A DNA stretch of 64,000 nucleotides from assembly GCA_036250225.1 (NCBI GenBank), contig JAPZLL010000009.1, positions 1,221,498 to 1,285,497 on the forward strand. The letters are read 5' to 3'. A program made the position numbers and the translations under genes. Below are positions 62,093-64,000 of this stretch, in pieces. Positions within the stretch are counted from its first letter, which is position 1; every line of letters starts with the position of its first letter. The notes below the pieces were generated by a model. That model had not been told where the DNA came from. It made no database searches and was given only the letters and a program-made list of their open reading frames with translations. Source of the DNA: Cercophora sp. LCS_1 (lineage: Eukaryota; Ascomycota; Sordariomycetes; Sordariales; Lasiosphaeriaceae).

Positions 62093-63073
62093 TCACTCGT
62101 GGGCTGTCAGTCTCTGGCTTCTTTGACGTATTTGTCGTGACTTCAAGTGCCTTGCTGCAGTAGGTCTCTGGGTCTGATGCGGAACTCGAGAGGAACCTTT
62201 CCCCCCCCATCCCTTACTTTGCGCAGGGCGCTGCACCTGCTCACGCGCTGCCGCAAGCCTCATGCTCCGCCGCAGAGCCCATTGGGCCCCTCCCTCTAGT
62301 CCGTTACCGTGCGCGAGACCCTGTGTTGGGTTTGTCTCCCCTTTGGGTATGTGCGGGCTGCATGTCAACGTACCACTGAGGAAATCCTCATCCTCATATA
62401 TCCATGTTATACCGGGCAGGAGACCCCATCCCTCATTCCAATAACCCGCTTGTGTCCACCTATCCCTTACAGTATTGTAAACCCTGGTGCTAATGTCTAA
62501 TGGCGCCGGGTCGCCCGGGGGTACGGTTCGAAATAATGCTTCGCGCTCGAGTGTGTGTTGGAACACAAACTGGTTAATAGGACGAAAAGCGCTATGTTCT
62601 TCTTCGGGAATGTCGACGGGGCGCAAATACTCGTGCTTCCAGCGTTCTGGGGGGTTGTCGCCTGCTGTAGTCACCCATTCTACCGCCCAGATTCCCTGTT
62701 TGATCCACTGCGCCTTGATAGTTTCCCGGGCCTGGCCTTCAAAAGAGCTCGATATTATTGTTCGCAGATCCCCACATCCCTTTTCGTTCCATTTTCGCAA
62801 TTGTTCCGCCCTAACTTGGTGTTTGAACTGCTCGGCTGGTGTAGTGCGAAAGCAAAGATCCCTGAATTCGAGCCACTCCCTCCTATCGTCCCTCCGCATT
62901 TGCTGTTCCGGAGGCAGCGGCGACAAGTTCGAGCCTCGGGTCGTGGCCCCGGATGGGGGGGAATGTGGTGGTGTTTCGAAGCGCTTTCGTTGATAAGCTA
63001 ATAGGTCTGGGTCTTCAAAAAGTCCACCAAGGATTCCATCCAGCTCGGTGATATCGTAGGATTTTACAGTCAT
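62093..63073 (-). CDS. Uncharacterised protein, 326 residues
   Basis: A complete intronless frame in the decayed compartment, without internal stops. The N-terminal part reads YDITELDGILGGLFEDPDLL. A charged helical region (RREWLEFRDLCFRTTPAEQF) follows, then a Trp-rich middle (TIKAQWIKQGIWAVEWV and RWTQAGYWNEGWGLLPG). The C-terminus is basic and low-complexity. There is no signal peptide or membrane segment. No known family is recognised. The paired Q-A-G-x-W patterns suggest an internal duplication. The intact frame among pseudogenes supports a recent or functional gene, though it could be part of a repeat family. Confidence 0.6.
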   Translation of the reverse strand: MTVKSYDITELDGILGGLFEDPDLLAYQRKRFETPPHSPPSGATTRGSNLSPLPPEQQMRRDDRREWLEFRDLCFRTTPAEQFKHQVRAEQLRKWNEKGCGDLRTIISSSFEGQARETIKAQWIKQGIWAVEWVTTAGDNPPERWKHEYLRPVDIPEEEHSAFRPINQFVFQHTLEREALFRTVPPGDPAPLDISTRVYNTVRDRWTQAGYWNEGWGLLPGITWIYEDEDFLSGTLTCSPHIPKGETNPTQGLAHGNGLEGGAQWALRRSMRLAAAREQVQRPAQSKGWGGKGSSRVPHQTQRPTAARHLKSRQIRQRSQRLTAHE

Positions 63074-64000
63074 ATCGGAGCTCGAGGTCGAGATGCGGAT
63101 GCGTTGCCAGACTGGAAACTTGAGCGGAAGGAGGGCGCAATGTCCATTTTTACAGCTCGTAGTTTTCCCGCTGCCGCCGCTGCTCTAGAGGTAAGCGCCA
63201 GCCAAGCCTTGTGAACTTTAGCGCCGGGACATGCCCCTCAGCGGGCCAGGCCCTGCAGGACCCCAAGCTGTCGCCATTTTTGTTTCGGTTGCACCCAGCC
63301 GCTGGAGACAGCCGCCCGAGACAGCACATAATGGTTTCATTTTGACTGCCAGGAACTCCAGTCATTCCATTGACTGGCATCCGAAACCAACAGGCCCCAG
63401 CGCCGGCCTCAGCCCCCAAAGGCCAACCAAAGTGTCAACCCTGTTTTTAGCAATTCGCAATTCCTTATAAGGAGTGCAAGTGATGGATGGGGAGCCGAGG
63501 GAAGTTATTTGTCCCTTTGTATCTCATTTCGGGGACTTTTCCCGCCTCTGTTCCCACCTTTCCGCACGCTCTGCTACTGCAACCCACCATGCCACCAAAC
63601 ACCCCCCACCCCCTCGCGCTCTTTACGCTATTCCCAGTATTGGAACTCACTGAGGAGGCAGTGAATTATCCCAATAATTGTTACTTATTATCCAGAGAAA
63701 CCAAGGGAGGGCGTGTTGGAATCGACATTGGAATCGGCCTTAAGTCGCAAACTCGCTAGACATTAGTAATGTTAAGACGCTGCTGCAAAACCGGTATATA
63801 CATTCCGTGCGCGAGCATCTCGAGACTACAATATAACTTTAAGATTTACAACGACTCCAAACAGATTATACTCTACGATCGATTGTCTGGAGACATAATA
63901 CTGTTACGGCCTGCTCCAGGTACACCGAGGTGAGCCTGGTAAAGACAGATCGTAAGAGCGGACAGGGTCCAATGCTCTAGGTGGGGTGGGTGCAAGGTGA
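63074..64000. other. Right-edge region, no supported gene
   Basis: Only short overlapping frames. TGTTACGG at 63902 resembles the first bases of some fungal LTRs, but no second LTR or coding part lies in the window. Confidence 0.4.

Noticed and set aside
63902..64000. Possible start of a Gypsy-type LTR (TGTTACGG)
   Set aside because: Only eight bases resemble an LTR end. The partner LTR and any coding region would be outside the window.
1..64000. CRISPR arrays, bacterial operons, riboswitches, rRNA genes
   Set aside because: None seen, and none expected in ascomycete nuclear DNA apart from rRNA, which is absent here.

Overview
The window is nuclear DNA of a filamentous ascomycete (Pezizomycotina, most likely a Sordariomycete). 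The evidence is short GT-AG introns of about 46-75 nt inside most genes, intron-bearing tRNA genes, two complete HET-domain genes plus a HET remnant, LaeA-like and Zn2Cys6 families, and C-to-T/G-to-A decay of repeats that looks like repeat-induced point mutation (RIP). Genes are monocistronic on both strands; there are no operons. No species can be named from the sequence alone.

Layout. 1-12.6 kb: a multi-pass membrane protein, tRNA-Thr(TGT), an F-box-like protein, tRNA-Leu(AAG), an alpha/beta-hydrolase, a small secreted CVNH protein, a large membrane protein of unknown function and tRNA-Phe(GAA). 13-21.5 kb: a basic coiled-coil protein, a secreted Ser/Thr-rich wall-type protein, a Mn-type superoxide dismutase, a small orphan protein and a T5orf172/DUF1766 protein. 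22.4-33.6 kb: an Mtr-like amino-acid permease, a GMC oxidoreductase converging on it, a repeat-rich spacer, an unusual intronless 1237-residue fusion of an RNase T2 domain to a bicovalent-FAD (BBE-type) oxidase, and a DUF4419 protein. 33.6-39.4 kb is gene-poor. 39.4-45.1 kb carries two HET-domain genes in the same orientation. 45.8-50.7 kb has a secreted TIM-barrel glycosidase-like protein, a frameshifted AIG2-like gene and homocitrate synthase (lysine biosynthesis) with ten exons and one GC-AG intron.

From a second tRNA-Leu(AAG) copy at 51.6 kb to the end the character changes. AT-rich sequence without genes (about 51.8-54.2 kb) is followed by decayed genes: a LaeA-like methyltransferase with a 1-nt frameshift, a zinc-cluster/C2H2 transcription factor whose zinc ligands have become tyrosines, two helical-protein relics with in-frame TAG codons and a truncated HET gene. 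This right-hand part looks like a RIP-affected accessory compartment.

The item most worth following is the RNase T2-flavin oxidase fusion at 27833-31546. Next are the ligand-to-tyrosine decay of the transcription factor, the inverted tRNA-Leu duplication at the compartment edge, and the repeat cluster upstream of the fusion gene. Exon borders were derived by reading frames and splice motifs by eye; no homology search was run.
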